In this document: one piece after another, positions 24,068 to 31,932 of the stretch | Position numbering within the stretch: position 1 is the first letter of the stretch | Layout of the letters: each line of letters starts with the position of its first letter | From: Candidatus Amarolinea dominans | Lineage (GTDB): Bacteria; Chloroflexota; Anaerolineae; SSC4; Amarolineaceae | NCBI GenBank assembly: GCA_016719785.1 | Contig: JADJYJ010000001.1 | Location: 711,721-775,720, forward strand | DNA length: 64,000 nt | Direction: 5' to 3' | Program-made: the position numbers and the translations under genes | The notes under the pieces: model-generated | The model's database searches: none | Told to the model about the DNA's origin: nothing | What the model saw: the letters and a program-made list of their open reading frames with translations, nothing else

Positions 24068-25309
24068 TCAGGCGACAGGCAGGGTGAAGAAGAAGCGGGC
24101 GCCCTGACCCGGAGCGCTTTCAGCCCAGATCTGACCGCCGTGCCCCAGGATGATGTGGCGAGCGATGGAAAGCCCCAACCCCGCACCGGTTTCACTACTG
24201 CGCAAGCGGGCGCGGTCCCCCTTGTAGAAACGCTCGAAGATGCGAGGCAGCTCACTGGCCGCAATGCCGGGGCCTTCGTCCCACACTGTGAACAGCGCCC
24301 ACTGGCCGTCGGCCAGACCGACGGGCGGGGTCGGCAAGGGGATGTCAGTCGTCGCGGTGATGGCGCCATCCTGACACTGAATGGTCACCAACCTGATACC
24401 CACGCGTCGCCCCACGGCGCTGAACTTGATGGCGTTGTGCAGCAAATTAGCCACCACTTTTTGCACCTGTTCAGGGTCCGCCAGCACCGGTTCCGCGCCC
24501 GCCAATGTCAGCACCACCTGCAAGCTCTTGCGGTCAGCCTGGGGGCGCAGGCGCTCGATCACCGGTTCGACGATGGCGAGCGGGGCAATCGGCACAAATT
24601 TCAACAACACCTGCCCCGACTCGATCTGGCTCAGATCGAACAGCTCGCTGGCCAGTTGTTGCAGGGCATCGGCCTGTATACACATGTTCTCCAACAGGCG
24701 ACGCGCCATGGAGGGATCATCGAGCGCACCGTTACGCAAGGTCTCCAGGGTCAACTGCAGGGCGGCGATGGGGGTGCGCAGATCGTGCGAGATGTTGGCC
24801 ACGAATTCACGGCGGGCGCGGCCCAGGCGTTGCAGTTCGCTGACATCGTCCAGGGCCAGGACGACGCCCTGCTGGCGAGCCGCCCACGCGCGCACACGCC
24901 ACAGACGCGCCTTGAACGCCACCTGGCGCTCCATCAGAGCGTGGCGCTCCAGGGCATCATCCACCGCCTGGCTGATCTCATAGCTCGGCAGCGCCTCGAT
25001 CAGCAGATTGCCGGGAGCCATGTTGGGGTTGATGAGCTGCTGCGCCTCCTCGTTGAGCCACAGCAAACGGCGGTCATCATCCAGGATCAGCAAACCGCAG
25101 GTAGCCACGATCCCCAGCGCCTGACGCTGCACCTGGCCGGCAGCCAACGCGTCGCGTAGTTCGTTGTAGGCGCGCTGACGGCGCGCCAGTTCATACTGCG
25201 ACGCGACCAGGCGCGCGCGCAAACGTTGAACCCACCACGCCAGGCCCAGGCTGACCGCCAGCAAGGCCAACGCCAGCCAGCCAATGGCTGAGATGCTTGT
25301 CATGGTCAA
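24068..25309 (-). CDS. PhoR-like sensor histidine kinase
   Basis: 413 residues. One N-terminal membrane helix (IGWLALALLAVSLGLAWWV), then a PAS-like sensor region, the HisKA box with the phosphorylated His (FVANISHDLRTPIAAL), and the ATPase with N box (NLLHNAIKFS), G1 (DEGPGIA), F box (FERFYKGD) and G2 (GAGLGLSIARHI). With only one membrane helix and no periplasmic domain it likely senses cytoplasmic or membrane signals. Its start overlaps the response regulator stop by 4 bases, so the two are translated together. The phosphate-type function is by resemblance only; no pst or phoU genes are in the window. Confidence 0.92.
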   Translation of the reverse strand: MTMTSISAIGWLALALLAVSLGLAWWVQRLRARLVASQYELARRQRAYNELRDALAAGQVQRQALGIVATCGLLILDDDRRLLWLNEEAQQLINPNMAPGNLLIEALPSYEISQAVDDALERHALMERQVAFKARLWRVRAWAARQQGVVLALDDVSELQRLGRARREFVANISHDLRTPIAALQLTLETLRNGALDDPSMARRLLENMCIQADALQQLASELFDLSQIESGQVLLKFVPIAPLAIVEPVIERLRPQADRKSLQVVLTLAGAEPVLADPEQVQKVVANLLHNAIKFSAVGRRVGIRLVTIQCQDGAITATTDIPLPTPPVGLADGQWALFTVWDEGPGIAASELPRIFERFYKGDRARLRSSETGAGLGLSIARHIILGHGGQIWAESAPGQGARFFFTLPVA

Positions 25310-25998
25310 GCCTCGAAACGATAGCCCAGGCCGCGCACGGTCTGGATGTGAACAGGGTGCGCCGGGTCATCCTCGATTTTTTCACGCAGCCAGCGCACGT
25401 GTACATCCACGGTGCGATCGTCGCCAAAAAAATCCTGACCCCAGACGTGACTCAGCAGCAAATCGCGTGAGAGGACGGCGCCGCGGTGGCGCATCAACTC
25501 GGCCAGCAGGCTGAACTCCTTCGGCTTCAACGCCAGTTCCGCGCCGTTGCGGGTGGCCCGGCGCGCAATCAGATCGAGCACCAGGTTGCCGGCCTCCAGG
25601 GTATCGCGCGGCGCGCTGCTGCGCGTGCGGCGCAGCAGCGCGCGCACGCGCGCCAACAACTCCCCCAGGCTGAACGGTTTGGTCAGATAATCGTCCGCGC
25701 CGGTCTCCAGGCCGATGATCTTGTCCAACTCGCCGCCGCGCGCGGTCAGTATCAGGATACTGCAATCGGCGGTTGCCGGCTCGCGACGCAAACTGCGGCA
25801 GACCGACAGCCCGTCCAGTTCAGGCAGCATCAAATCCAGAATGATCACGTCCGGCGCCAGCGTCCGGGCCAGCGCCAGCGCCTGCAAGCCAGTGCTTGCC
25901 TGCGAGACCGCGTAGCCTTCCTTATTCAGGTTGTAGACCAGGGCTTCACGCAAGGTCGCTTCATCTTCTACCACCAGAATCGTGTGTGTTTCCTCCAC
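25306..25998 (-). CDS. OmpR/PhoB-family response regulator
   Basis: About 230 residues. GTG 25998 is chosen because GGAGGGG lies 7 bases upstream; a longer reading to 26031 lacks a ribosome site. The receiver domain has the acidic pair in VVEDEA, the phosphorylated Asp in VIILDLMLPELDG, Thr in LTARG and Lys in DYLTKPFS. A winged-helix effector domain follows (LKPKEFSLLAELMRH, RTVDVHVRWLREKIE, VRGLGYRFE). It pairs with the kinase encoded immediately downstream. Target genes are not identifiable from this window. Confidence 0.92.
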   Translation of the reverse strand: MEETHTILVVEDEATLREALVYNLNKEGYAVSQASTGLQALALARTLAPDVIILDLMLPELDGLSVCRSLRREPATADCSILILTARGGELDKIIGLETGADDYLTKPFSLGELLARVRALLRRTRSSAPRDTLEAGNLVLDLIARRATRNGAELALKPKEFSLLAELMRHRGAVLSRDLLLSHVWGQDFFGDDRTVDVHVRWLREKIEDDPAHPVHIQTVRGLGYRFEA

Positions 25999-26091
25999 GC
26001 CATCCCCTCCTGTCGGGCCTGGAAATTCCAAATCCCAAATCCCAAGTATAACACCATTCTAACACAGAACCGGGCGCGATTCGAAAAAGCG

Positions 26092-26120
26092 TTGACGTAG
26101 CAGGCGCTTGATGATATAAT
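26092..26120 (+). promoter_or_regulatory. Near-consensus sigma70 promoter
   Basis: TTGACG at 26092-26097, 17-base spacer, TATAAT at 26115-26120. It drives the gene at 26160 and is the best vegetative promoter I see in the window. Confidence 0.85.
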
Positions 26121-26159
26121 GGGGCCAAGTCGAGTGCGGTAAACAAGGTAGGTGTCATC

Positions 26160-26999
26160 ATGAATCAAACTCAACAGCAAGCCTTCGTTGACGTGTGGCG
26201 TACGGGCATTGCGTTGGTGGATGCGGTCAACCGGATGGATCAGCGCAGCGCACAGCGCCAGGTGGCTGCGCGTAGCCGCCTCGACACGCTGATCGAGGTG
26301 TATGGCATCGGTGCATTGGTGCCGCTCTTTTACACTCACGTAGAGGGCGGCGGGCATTATCCCCACAGCTTTGCCACCCTGAGCAGCCATGAGGCGCTGT
26401 TGGAATTGGGGCGCTGTCGCGACATGCAAACGCCCGCGGAATCTACCTTCGCCTACGTGTCGCTGCACCTGCGCCGACACGGGCGTCAACCCTGGCTGGC
26501 GGTGGATGTGCGGCCGCTGCCGCTGGCTGCCAACCTGGATCGCGCGGCCTGCGAACAGAGCCTGGCCGCCGGTGAGGGCGATGCCCTCGTACTCAAGCTG
26601 TTGACCGGTCGCCTCTACATGAAACCGCGACGCCAGGTCAGCCTGGACCCGGTGGAAACTCGCCTGGTCGAGGAGATGCCCAAGTCGCATTTCAGCCTGC
26701 CAGAACAGGTCTGCGCGCTCCTCCTATGGCGTGATTTTCAGCACGAAGAGGGCAAGTTGGACATGGCCGCCGTTCCGGCCTGGGCAGCAACCGTGCAGCA
26801 CGTGGTCGGTGTTCTCAACGGCCACGGACTGAGCAGCGCCCGCAGCGCCGCGTTGTACGACGTTGACACGATGCAGGTGCGCAGCCTGCGTCAGCACCTC
26901 ATGCAAACCGTCAGGCTGAACAACAACGCCGATCGTTATACCGTGTTCGACCCCCCGCCGGCGCCGAAGTTCCAGGGCGCGGCCAAAACTGCAGCCTGA
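26160..26999 (+). CDS. Unknown conserved-looking cytosolic protein
   Basis: 279 residues, start ATG 26160 about 33 bases after the predicted transcription start. I do not recognise a family. There is no signal peptide or membrane segment. Some stretches look structured (VDVWRTGIALVDAVNRMDQRSA, LFYTHVEGGGHYPHSFATL, KLLTGRLYMKPRRQVSLD). It has its own strong promoter and is divergent from the two-component pair, so it is not obviously in an operon. High expression is predicted from the promoter; the function is unknown. Confidence 0.7.
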   Translation: MNQTQQQAFVDVWRTGIALVDAVNRMDQRSAQRQVAARSRLDTLIEVYGIGALVPLFYTHVEGGGHYPHSFATLSSHEALLELGRCRDMQTPAESTFAYVSLHLRRHGRQPWLAVDVRPLPLAANLDRAACEQSLAAGEGDALVLKLLTGRLYMKPRRQVSLDPVETRLVEEMPKSHFSLPEQVCALLLWRDFQHEEGKLDMAAVPAWAATVQHVVGVLNGHGLSSARSAALYDVDTMQVRSLRQHLMQTVRLNNNADRYTVFDPPPAPKFQGAAKTAA

Positions 27000-27029
27000 C
27001 GCTGTCAGCCTCAGCCTGCCTGGAATTCA

Positions 27030-27140
27030 GACAGGATTCACAGGATTGACAGGATATTCGAACTCTCGTGCCGATAGTTTTGCACACCACAGAGCAAGAA
27101 TCCTTCCTGTTCATCCTGTTCATCCTGTTCATCCTGTCCA
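27030..27140. repeat. Nonamer tandem repeats in inverted arrangement
   Basis: The right part (27105-27140) has four 9-base units of tcctgttca; the left part (27032-27058) has three units of caggattca type, the approximate reverse complement. The two arrays can pair. The gap 27000-27341 holds no gene. Confidence 0.75.
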
Positions 27141-27341
27141 AATCGGCCTGCAGGGTGAGCAGTTACCGTTATCCCGGCTTGCATCCCTGCGTGTGAGCCG
27201 GGAATCATGGCAATTCGTGTCTGAATCCGCAGGTTGTAAAACAGTTTACAGACCGGGACGTGAACCACAGCGATAATCAGCCCACGAGTACCCCTTGCAG
27301 TTTCGTTATCAGACAAGTTGGCAAGAAGTGGGTTACCGCTG

Positions 27342-28490
27342 ATGGCTCTTTCCGCGCAAATGACCGCCCTGCGACTGTTTCGAATTGCGCTCTTCGTCAA
27401 GGTGATCACCATCTTGGCCAGCCTCCTGGTCGCGCTGGCCCTGGGCGAACGGGCGGCACAGCAACATCTCAGCCTTGCCATGTTCCTCACCACCCTGCTG
27501 CTCGTCCTTTTCGGCACCAACTGGTTGGAAGCGCGCCTCGGCGCCGCCTATTTTCCACTGGCCTTACTGCTGGCGATACCCCCGCAGGCACTGGAGTGGG
27601 GACTGCGGCCCCTCGTGCCCGGTCAGAACCTGCTGACCGATTTTGGCGCCGTCGAACCGTTCCTCTTCCTCGTTCTGCTGGTTGTCCTGGCCGCCGGGCG
27701 CTATGGCTTTGGCGCGGCCTTGCTGGCCACCGTCGCGGCCGCCATCGCACACAGCCTGGCCGTCCTTTGGTTCGATGGCCTGGCGCACGTGGATCTGATT
27801 AGCCTGGCGGCGCGACTCTTCATCCTGGGTGCGGCGGCGATGACGACCGCCTGGCTGCGGCTGCCCCAACCGGCCGCAACAGACACCCATTCGCTGCCTG
27901 TGCCCGTCACTGACAAACTGTCCGCCGATGATTTGCGCCGGCGCCTGGCCCGCGTCCTGCTCGAACTGGATGCCCGCGTCGAAGGCATCGAAAACCGGTT
28001 CGCTGACGACGGGACGCCGCTGGGATACGCGCTGGCCCTCACCCGCCTTGACATCTCGCACGCACGGGCGCTGGCTAACCTGGCCGATCCGGCCTGCACG
28101 TGTCGCCTGGGGCTTGAAGAAGCGGTACGCCATCATGTCGCGACATTCCGTGAACGCACGGGCGCCAACGTGGCTCTGCAACTCTGCCTGGCGCCGGACA
28201 GCTTGGGGCCGGAGCAGGCCGCGGCCGCCTTTCACATCGTGGAAGAAAGCCTCAACAGCCTGGCATCCAGGCCGGACGCGCAGGCCAGCGTCTCCTTGAA
28301 ATGCAGCGGCAGCCATGTCGCGCTCAGTGTCCACGGCCAGCAAGACGGCGCCGATGCTGTGTTCTCTGCCGCTGACGCGCGCCTGAACGCCTTGCGCCAG
28401 CGCGTCGAAGCGGTCGGCGGCATGTTTTGCATCAGCCACCAGGCCCAAAGCGGCACCACCGTCGCTTGCGTCTTTCCGCGGCGCGTGTGA
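27342..28490 (+). CDS. Membrane protein with degenerate NarL-type histidine kinase core
   Basis: About 382 residues from ATG 27342 (ATG 27360 also possible). Five or so hydrophobic helices (residues ~10-170) are followed by a region shaped like HisKA_3 plus ATPase: LRRRLARVLLELDARVEGIE where the family has an H-D box, AFHIVEESLNSLA where the N box should be, and LRQRVEAVGGMFC with SGTTVACVFP at the end. The phosphorylated His and the first glycine box are missing, so it is probably a pseudokinase or a signalling remnant. It is translationally coupled to the TVP38-family gene (GTGA overlap). No response regulator is adjacent. Confidence 0.6.
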   Translation: MALSAQMTALRLFRIALFVKVITILASLLVALALGERAAQQHLSLAMFLTTLLLVLFGTNWLEARLGAAYFPLALLLAIPPQALEWGLRPLVPGQNLLTDFGAVEPFLFLVLLVVLAAGRYGFGAALLATVAAAIAHSLAVLWFDGLAHVDLISLAARLFILGAAAMTTAWLRLPQPAATDTHSLPVPVTDKLSADDLRRRLARVLLELDARVEGIENRFADDGTPLGYALALTRLDISHARALANLADPACTCRLGLEEAVRHHVATFRERTGANVALQLCLAPDSLGPEQAAAAFHIVEESLNSLASRPDAQASVSLKCSGSHVALSVHGQQDGADAVFSAADARLNALRQRVEAVGGMFCISHQAQSGTTVACVFPRRV

Positions 28491-29176
28491 CTACGCCACC
28501 CTGGCAGCCCAAAGCCATCCTACGCCTGCTCCTTCTGGCGCTCCTCCTGCTGACCCTGGGCGTGCTCTACGGTCCCGCGCTGATTGACCTGGTCCGCGAT
28601 CGGGCACGCGTCGAAGCCTGGCTGGCCGCGTTTGGCCCCTGGGGCCCGCTGGCGCTCATCCTCCTCAACACCCTGCAGATCGTTATCGCGCCCATTCCTG
28701 GCTACTTCGTGCAGGCGGCCGCCGGCTATCTCTTTGGCACACTGGCCGGCGGCATCTACGGCACGATTGGCATGGTGACCGGCGGCGCACTGGCTATGAA
28801 CCTGGCACGCTGGTATGGGCGACCCCTGGTCGTGCGCCTGGCCGGACCAGAGCGGCTGCAGCGTTGGGAAGGGGTCATCCACAGCGATTCGATCTGGCCC
28901 TGGTTCATCCTGCTGCTGGGGCCGGTGGGCGACATCCCGTACTTCATCGCCGGCCTCACCCATGTGCCGATCTGGAAGATCCTCCTCATTGCCCTCGTGC
29001 TGCGCGCCCCCTCGGTCTTCGTGGCTGCGGCCGTCGGCGCCGGGGTCATCGTCCTCCCGCCGGCCTGGTGGCTTGCCTTTGGCGCCATCCTGGTCGTGAT
29101 CGCCTCGCTGCTGCACCGCTACCGTGAGCGCCTCGAACACTGGATGGATCACCTGCTCCTGCGCCGCGTCGCCTGA
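28487..29176 (+). CDS. TVP38/TMEM64 (DedA-like) membrane protein
   Basis: 229 residues from GTG 28487, which overlaps the previous stop (GTGTGA). About six membrane helices. The family core is visible: FGPWGPLALILLNTLQIVIAPIPG, then GTIGMVTGGALAMNLARWYG and GPVGDIPYFIAGLTHVPIWKI (the G-x-x-x-x-P-Y-F-I-A-G motif). TVP38/DedA-type proteins scramble or transport lipids, or help undecaprenyl phosphate recycling. The overlap with the pseudokinase suggests that the two act together. A terminator follows the gene. Confidence 0.85.
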   Translation: MTTPPWQPKAILRLLLLALLLLTLGVLYGPALIDLVRDRARVEAWLAAFGPWGPLALILLNTLQIVIAPIPGYFVQAAAGYLFGTLAGGIYGTIGMVTGGALAMNLARWYGRPLVVRLAGPERLQRWEGVIHSDSIWPWFILLLGPVGDIPYFIAGLTHVPIWKILLIALVLRAPSVFVAAAVGAGVIVLPPAWWLAFGAILVVIASLLHRYRERLEHWMDHLLLRRVA

Positions 29177-29202
29177 ATCTCCCCAGCCGTCGGACCGCGA
29201 GT

Positions 29203-29226
29203 CCCGAACTTGTTCGGGTTATTTTC
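29203..29226 (+). terminator. Rho-independent terminator
   Basis: CCCGAAC (29203-29209), a TT loop, GTTCGGG (29212-29218), then a T-rich tail. It ends the pseudokinase-TVP38 operon. Confidence 0.65.
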
Positions 29227-29234
29227 ATATGAGG

Positions 29235-29301
29235 TTAGCGCAAATTTCCACGCTAAATGTGATTTACATCAGCCTATTGTCTACGGTGCCTGTGATAAAA
29301 T
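29235..29301 (+). promoter_or_regulatory. Operator-like repeats and extended -10 promoter of the Hdr-like gene
   Basis: TTAGCG-N10-CGCTAA at 29235-29256 and a Crp/Fnr-like TGTGATTTACATCA at 29258-29271 lie upstream of an extended -10 (TG-A-TAAAAT, 29293-29301). No good -35 is present, as expected for an activated promoter. A Crp/Fnr regulator is encoded at 48335-49012. Confidence 0.45.
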
Positions 29302-29363
29302 AGACACATCCCGTGAAAGGATCTGTTTTCTCTCTTGCAAACCTGTAGAAAGGCGTTCATAAA

Positions 29364-31394
29364 ATGCTCACGCTGCCTGAAAAAATCCTCTTCATTCTGT
29401 GTGTCGCCGCTGCGCTCTACTATGGCTATCTAGGCTTCAAGAAAATCTACCTGGTCATCCGTCGTGGGCAAGGCGAGCTTGACGTGAAAAAATTCGTCGC
29501 CCAACTGTTTGACGCCGCCATCAACTGGCTGGCTCTGCTGCCAACCTGGCGCGCGCGTAAAGTCCCCAGCATTTTCCACGCCATGATCGCTTGGGGTTTC
29601 ACCTTCTACTTCCTCGTCAACTTCGGCGATGTCGTACAGGGCTACTTCCCCATCACCTTCATGGGCAACGGCCTCATCGGCAACGTCTACCGCTTCCTGG
29701 CCGACATCTTCAGCATCTCCGTCCTGGTCGGCATGGTCTACTTCCTGATCCGGCGCTTCATTGTCAATACGCCGGCGCTCACCTATCGCAGCAACATCAA
29801 GCTGATGGACCGCATCAAGGCCGGCGGCATCCGCCGTGATTCGATGATCGTCGGACTCTTCCTCCTGCTGCACGTCGGCTTCCGCTTCCTGGGTGAATCG
29901 TTCACCATTGCCGGCGAGCGCCTGGCGACCGGCGCCGGGGATGCCAGCCAGCCGTTTGCCAACCTGGTCAGCGGGTTGTGGGGCGGCATGAGCGCCGGCG
30001 CCATCGAAGTGATGCAGCATGTGAGCTGGTGGGTGGCGCTGGGCCTGATCCTGGCCTTCATCCCCTACTTCCCGCGCACCAAGCACATCCACCTCATCAT
30101 GGCCGGCGTCAATTTTCTGACCAAGCCCAAGCGCACCTCGCGCGGCGCGCTGGAGCCGATCAACTTCGAGGATGAGTCCATCGAGCAGTTCGGTGTGGCT
30201 CGCCTGGAGCAGTTGCCCTGGACGCACCTGGTTGACGCGTATGCCTGCATCATGTGCAACCGCTGTCAGGATGTGTGCCCGGCCTATATCACCGGCAAGG
30301 AACTTTCGCCCTCCGCGCTGGAGGTGAACAAGCGCTACTACATCAATCAGCACGTGGATTTGCTGGCTGCGGGCAAGGAATCGCCTGACCGCATGCTCGA
30401 TTTTGCCATCAGCGAGTCGGCAGTGTGGGCCTGCACCGCCTGCGGCGCCTGCATCGAGGTCTGCCCGGTGGGCAATGAGCCGATGTTCGACATTCTCTAC
30501 ATGCGCCGCAACCAGGTACTGATGGAAAGCGAATTCCCCGAGCAACTGCAGCCTGCGTTCAAGGGCATGGAGCGCGCCGGCAACCCGTGGAACCTGGCCC
30601 GCGGCGATCGCATGGCCTGGGCAGCCGGCCTTGATATTCCGACCGTGGAAGACAACCCGGACTTCGATGTGCTTTGGTGGGTGGGCTGCGCGCCCTCGTA
30701 TGACAGCCGGGCGCAGAAGACCGCGCGTGATTTCGCCAAAGTCCTCAAGGCCGCGGGCGTCAACTTCGCCATCCTCGGCGAGATGGAAAACTGCACGGGC
30801 GACAGCGCCCGCCGCGCCGGCAACGAAGCCCTCTTCTTCGAACTCGCACAGGCCAATATCGAAACCCTGAATGAGTTCAAGCCCAAGCGCATCGTAGCCA
30901 CTTGCCCGCACTGCCTGCACACCCTGGGCAAGGAGTATTCGCAGTACGGCGGCAACTTCACCGTGATCCATCACACCGAACTGATCGCCGAACTGATCGC
31001 GGCCGGCAAGCTCAAGCCGGACCTGGCCGCGGTCGGCCCCGTCACCTACCATGACCCCTGCTACCTGGGGCGTCACAACGGTATTCTGGACGCGCCGCGC
31101 ACCGTCCTGGCGCAGTCGCAGATCAACCTGGTGGAGATGGCACGTAACCGCAACCAGTCCTTCTGCTGCGGCGCGGGCGGCGCGCAGATGTGGAAGGAAG
31201 AAGAGCACGGCAGCGAGGCGGTCAACATGAACCGCTACATCGAGGCGGCCGGCACCGGCGCTAAGACGATCGCCGTGGGCTGCCCCTTCTGCCTGACCAT
31301 GCTGACCGACGCCAGCAAGCAGGCCGACCAGGGCGTGCAGGTCAAGGACATCGTGGAACTAGTGGCTGCGGGTTTGCCCAGCCCCAACGGCTAA
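29364..31394 (+). CDS. Membrane-bound Hdr-like iron-sulfur oxidoreductase
   Basis: 676 residues. The N-terminal ~270 residues hold several helices like the cytochrome b / nitrate reductase gamma type (HAMIAWGFTFYFLVNFGDV). Two ferredoxin clusters follow (C295-x2-C-x2-C-x3-C and C357-x2-C-x2-C-x3-C, each with -C-P). The C-terminal CCG domains have CPHCLHTLGKEY, YHDPCYLGRHNG, FCCGAGGAQMW and CPFCLTML. This layout matches HdrDE/DsrMK/GlpC-type respiratory proteins that pass electrons between the membrane quinone pool and a soluble partner. No thiol or sulfur pathway partner is nearby, so the substrate is open. It is a single-gene transcript with its own regulated-looking promoter. Confidence 0.88.
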   Translation: MLTLPEKILFILCVAAALYYGYLGFKKIYLVIRRGQGELDVKKFVAQLFDAAINWLALLPTWRARKVPSIFHAMIAWGFTFYFLVNFGDVVQGYFPITFMGNGLIGNVYRFLADIFSISVLVGMVYFLIRRFIVNTPALTYRSNIKLMDRIKAGGIRRDSMIVGLFLLLHVGFRFLGESFTIAGERLATGAGDASQPFANLVSGLWGGMSAGAIEVMQHVSWWVALGLILAFIPYFPRTKHIHLIMAGVNFLTKPKRTSRGALEPINFEDESIEQFGVARLEQLPWTHLVDAYACIMCNRCQDVCPAYITGKELSPSALEVNKRYYINQHVDLLAAGKESPDRMLDFAISESAVWACTACGACIEVCPVGNEPMFDILYMRRNQVLMESEFPEQLQPAFKGMERAGNPWNLARGDRMAWAAGLDIPTVEDNPDFDVLWWVGCAPSYDSRAQKTARDFAKVLKAAGVNFAILGEMENCTGDSARRAGNEALFFELAQANIETLNEFKPKRIVATCPHCLHTLGKEYSQYGGNFTVIHHTELIAELIAAGKLKPDLAAVGPVTYHDPCYLGRHNGILDAPRTVLAQSQINLVEMARNRNQSFCCGAGGAQMWKEEEHGSEAVNMNRYIEAAGTGAKTIAVGCPFCLTMLTDASKQADQGVQVKDIVELVAAGLPSPNG

Positions 31395-31404
31395 GCGACA
31401 GGGA

Positions 31405-31514
31405 TTCCAAATGTGGTCGCTGAAGGCATCTGGAATGGAGGCTTTAGCCGGTTATTGGGCACTTGAGAACCCTGTGGCAGACCGGCTGAAGCCTCGATTC
31501 CGGGCACATTTGGA
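31405..31514. mobile_element. Hairpin element with TTCCAAATGTG ends
   Basis: Ends tccaaatgtg... and ...cacattTGGA (31406-31416 and 31505-31514) are inverted, and an inner pair of ~16 bases (gaggctttagccggtt, and its near complement around 31477-31496) forms a second stem. The same ttccaaatgt end occurs in the element at 6865-7006, so the two may belong to one family. Confidence 0.5.
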
Positions 31515-31551
31515 GCCGCTGGCTAAGCGAGGGTAGGCTGATCAAAATCCA

Positions 31552-31581
31552 GGGGGGGCAGGTTACTTAACCTGCCCCCCC
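31552..31581. terminator. Perfect 14-base hairpin after the Hdr-like gene
   Basis: Arms 31552-31565 and 31568-31581 (g7-caggtta and its complement) with a 2-base loop. No T-run, but position past the element favours a terminator or boundary hairpin. Confidence 0.5.
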
Positions 31582-31604
31582 TGCAGATTTCGCGATCAAC
31601 TCGG

Positions 31605-31886
31605 TCAAGCGTCAAAAAACACGAGTTTCTCAGCGCGGCCAGGCCTTGTCAAGGGGATGACAGCCTCGGCCATGCTCAGACCACTATCCAGAAGCCATTT
31701 GACTTCCTCTCTGGCGCACGCGGCTGTCACGGTAGTTCCTTCTGTGCCCGGCTGCAGCAGAAGCACCTCATCCAAACCGATACCGCTGTACAGCCTCTCG
31801 TGCGGGACAGCGGCGTTGTGGCACAATGGACATGTTGGCGCAACCAGCGCCCTATCGCCAACGTCATGCTTAGTACGCGGCGCGCA
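31605..31886 (-). CDS. Possible small protein with a CPLC motif
   Basis: An open frame of ~93 codons, beginning at an ATG (MCAPRTKHD) and containing TCPLCHNAAVPHERLYSG and EEVKWLLDSGLSMAEAVIPL. The composition looks protein-like and one C-x2-C pair could bind metal. No family recognised, no clear ribosome site, and it lies opposite the leader of the propeller gene. It may be chance. Confidence 0.35.
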   Translation of the reverse strand, partial: CAPRTKHDVGDRALVAPTCPLCHNAAVPHERLYSGIGLDEVLLLQPGTEGTTVTAACAREEVKWLLDSGLSMAEAVIPLTRPGRAEKLVFFDA

Positions 31887-31932
31887 CATTGGTGTGGCGC
31901 GCCCGTTTGTCATGGAGCCTGGGAGGTTGACC

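Noticed and set aside
27045..27075. tRNA-like ttcgaactc
   Set aside because: Neither acceptor stem nor anticodon arm can be folded around it; it lies in the nonamer repeat region.
27030..27140. Possible CRISPR array
   Set aside because: The units are 9 bases without spacers of even length, and they occur in inverted as well as direct order, so this is a simple tandem repeat.
29430..31208. 592-residue open frame on the minus strand
   Set aside because: Complete shadow of the Hdr-like gene, which has clear Fe-S motifs on the other strand. High GC content makes long antisense frames common here.
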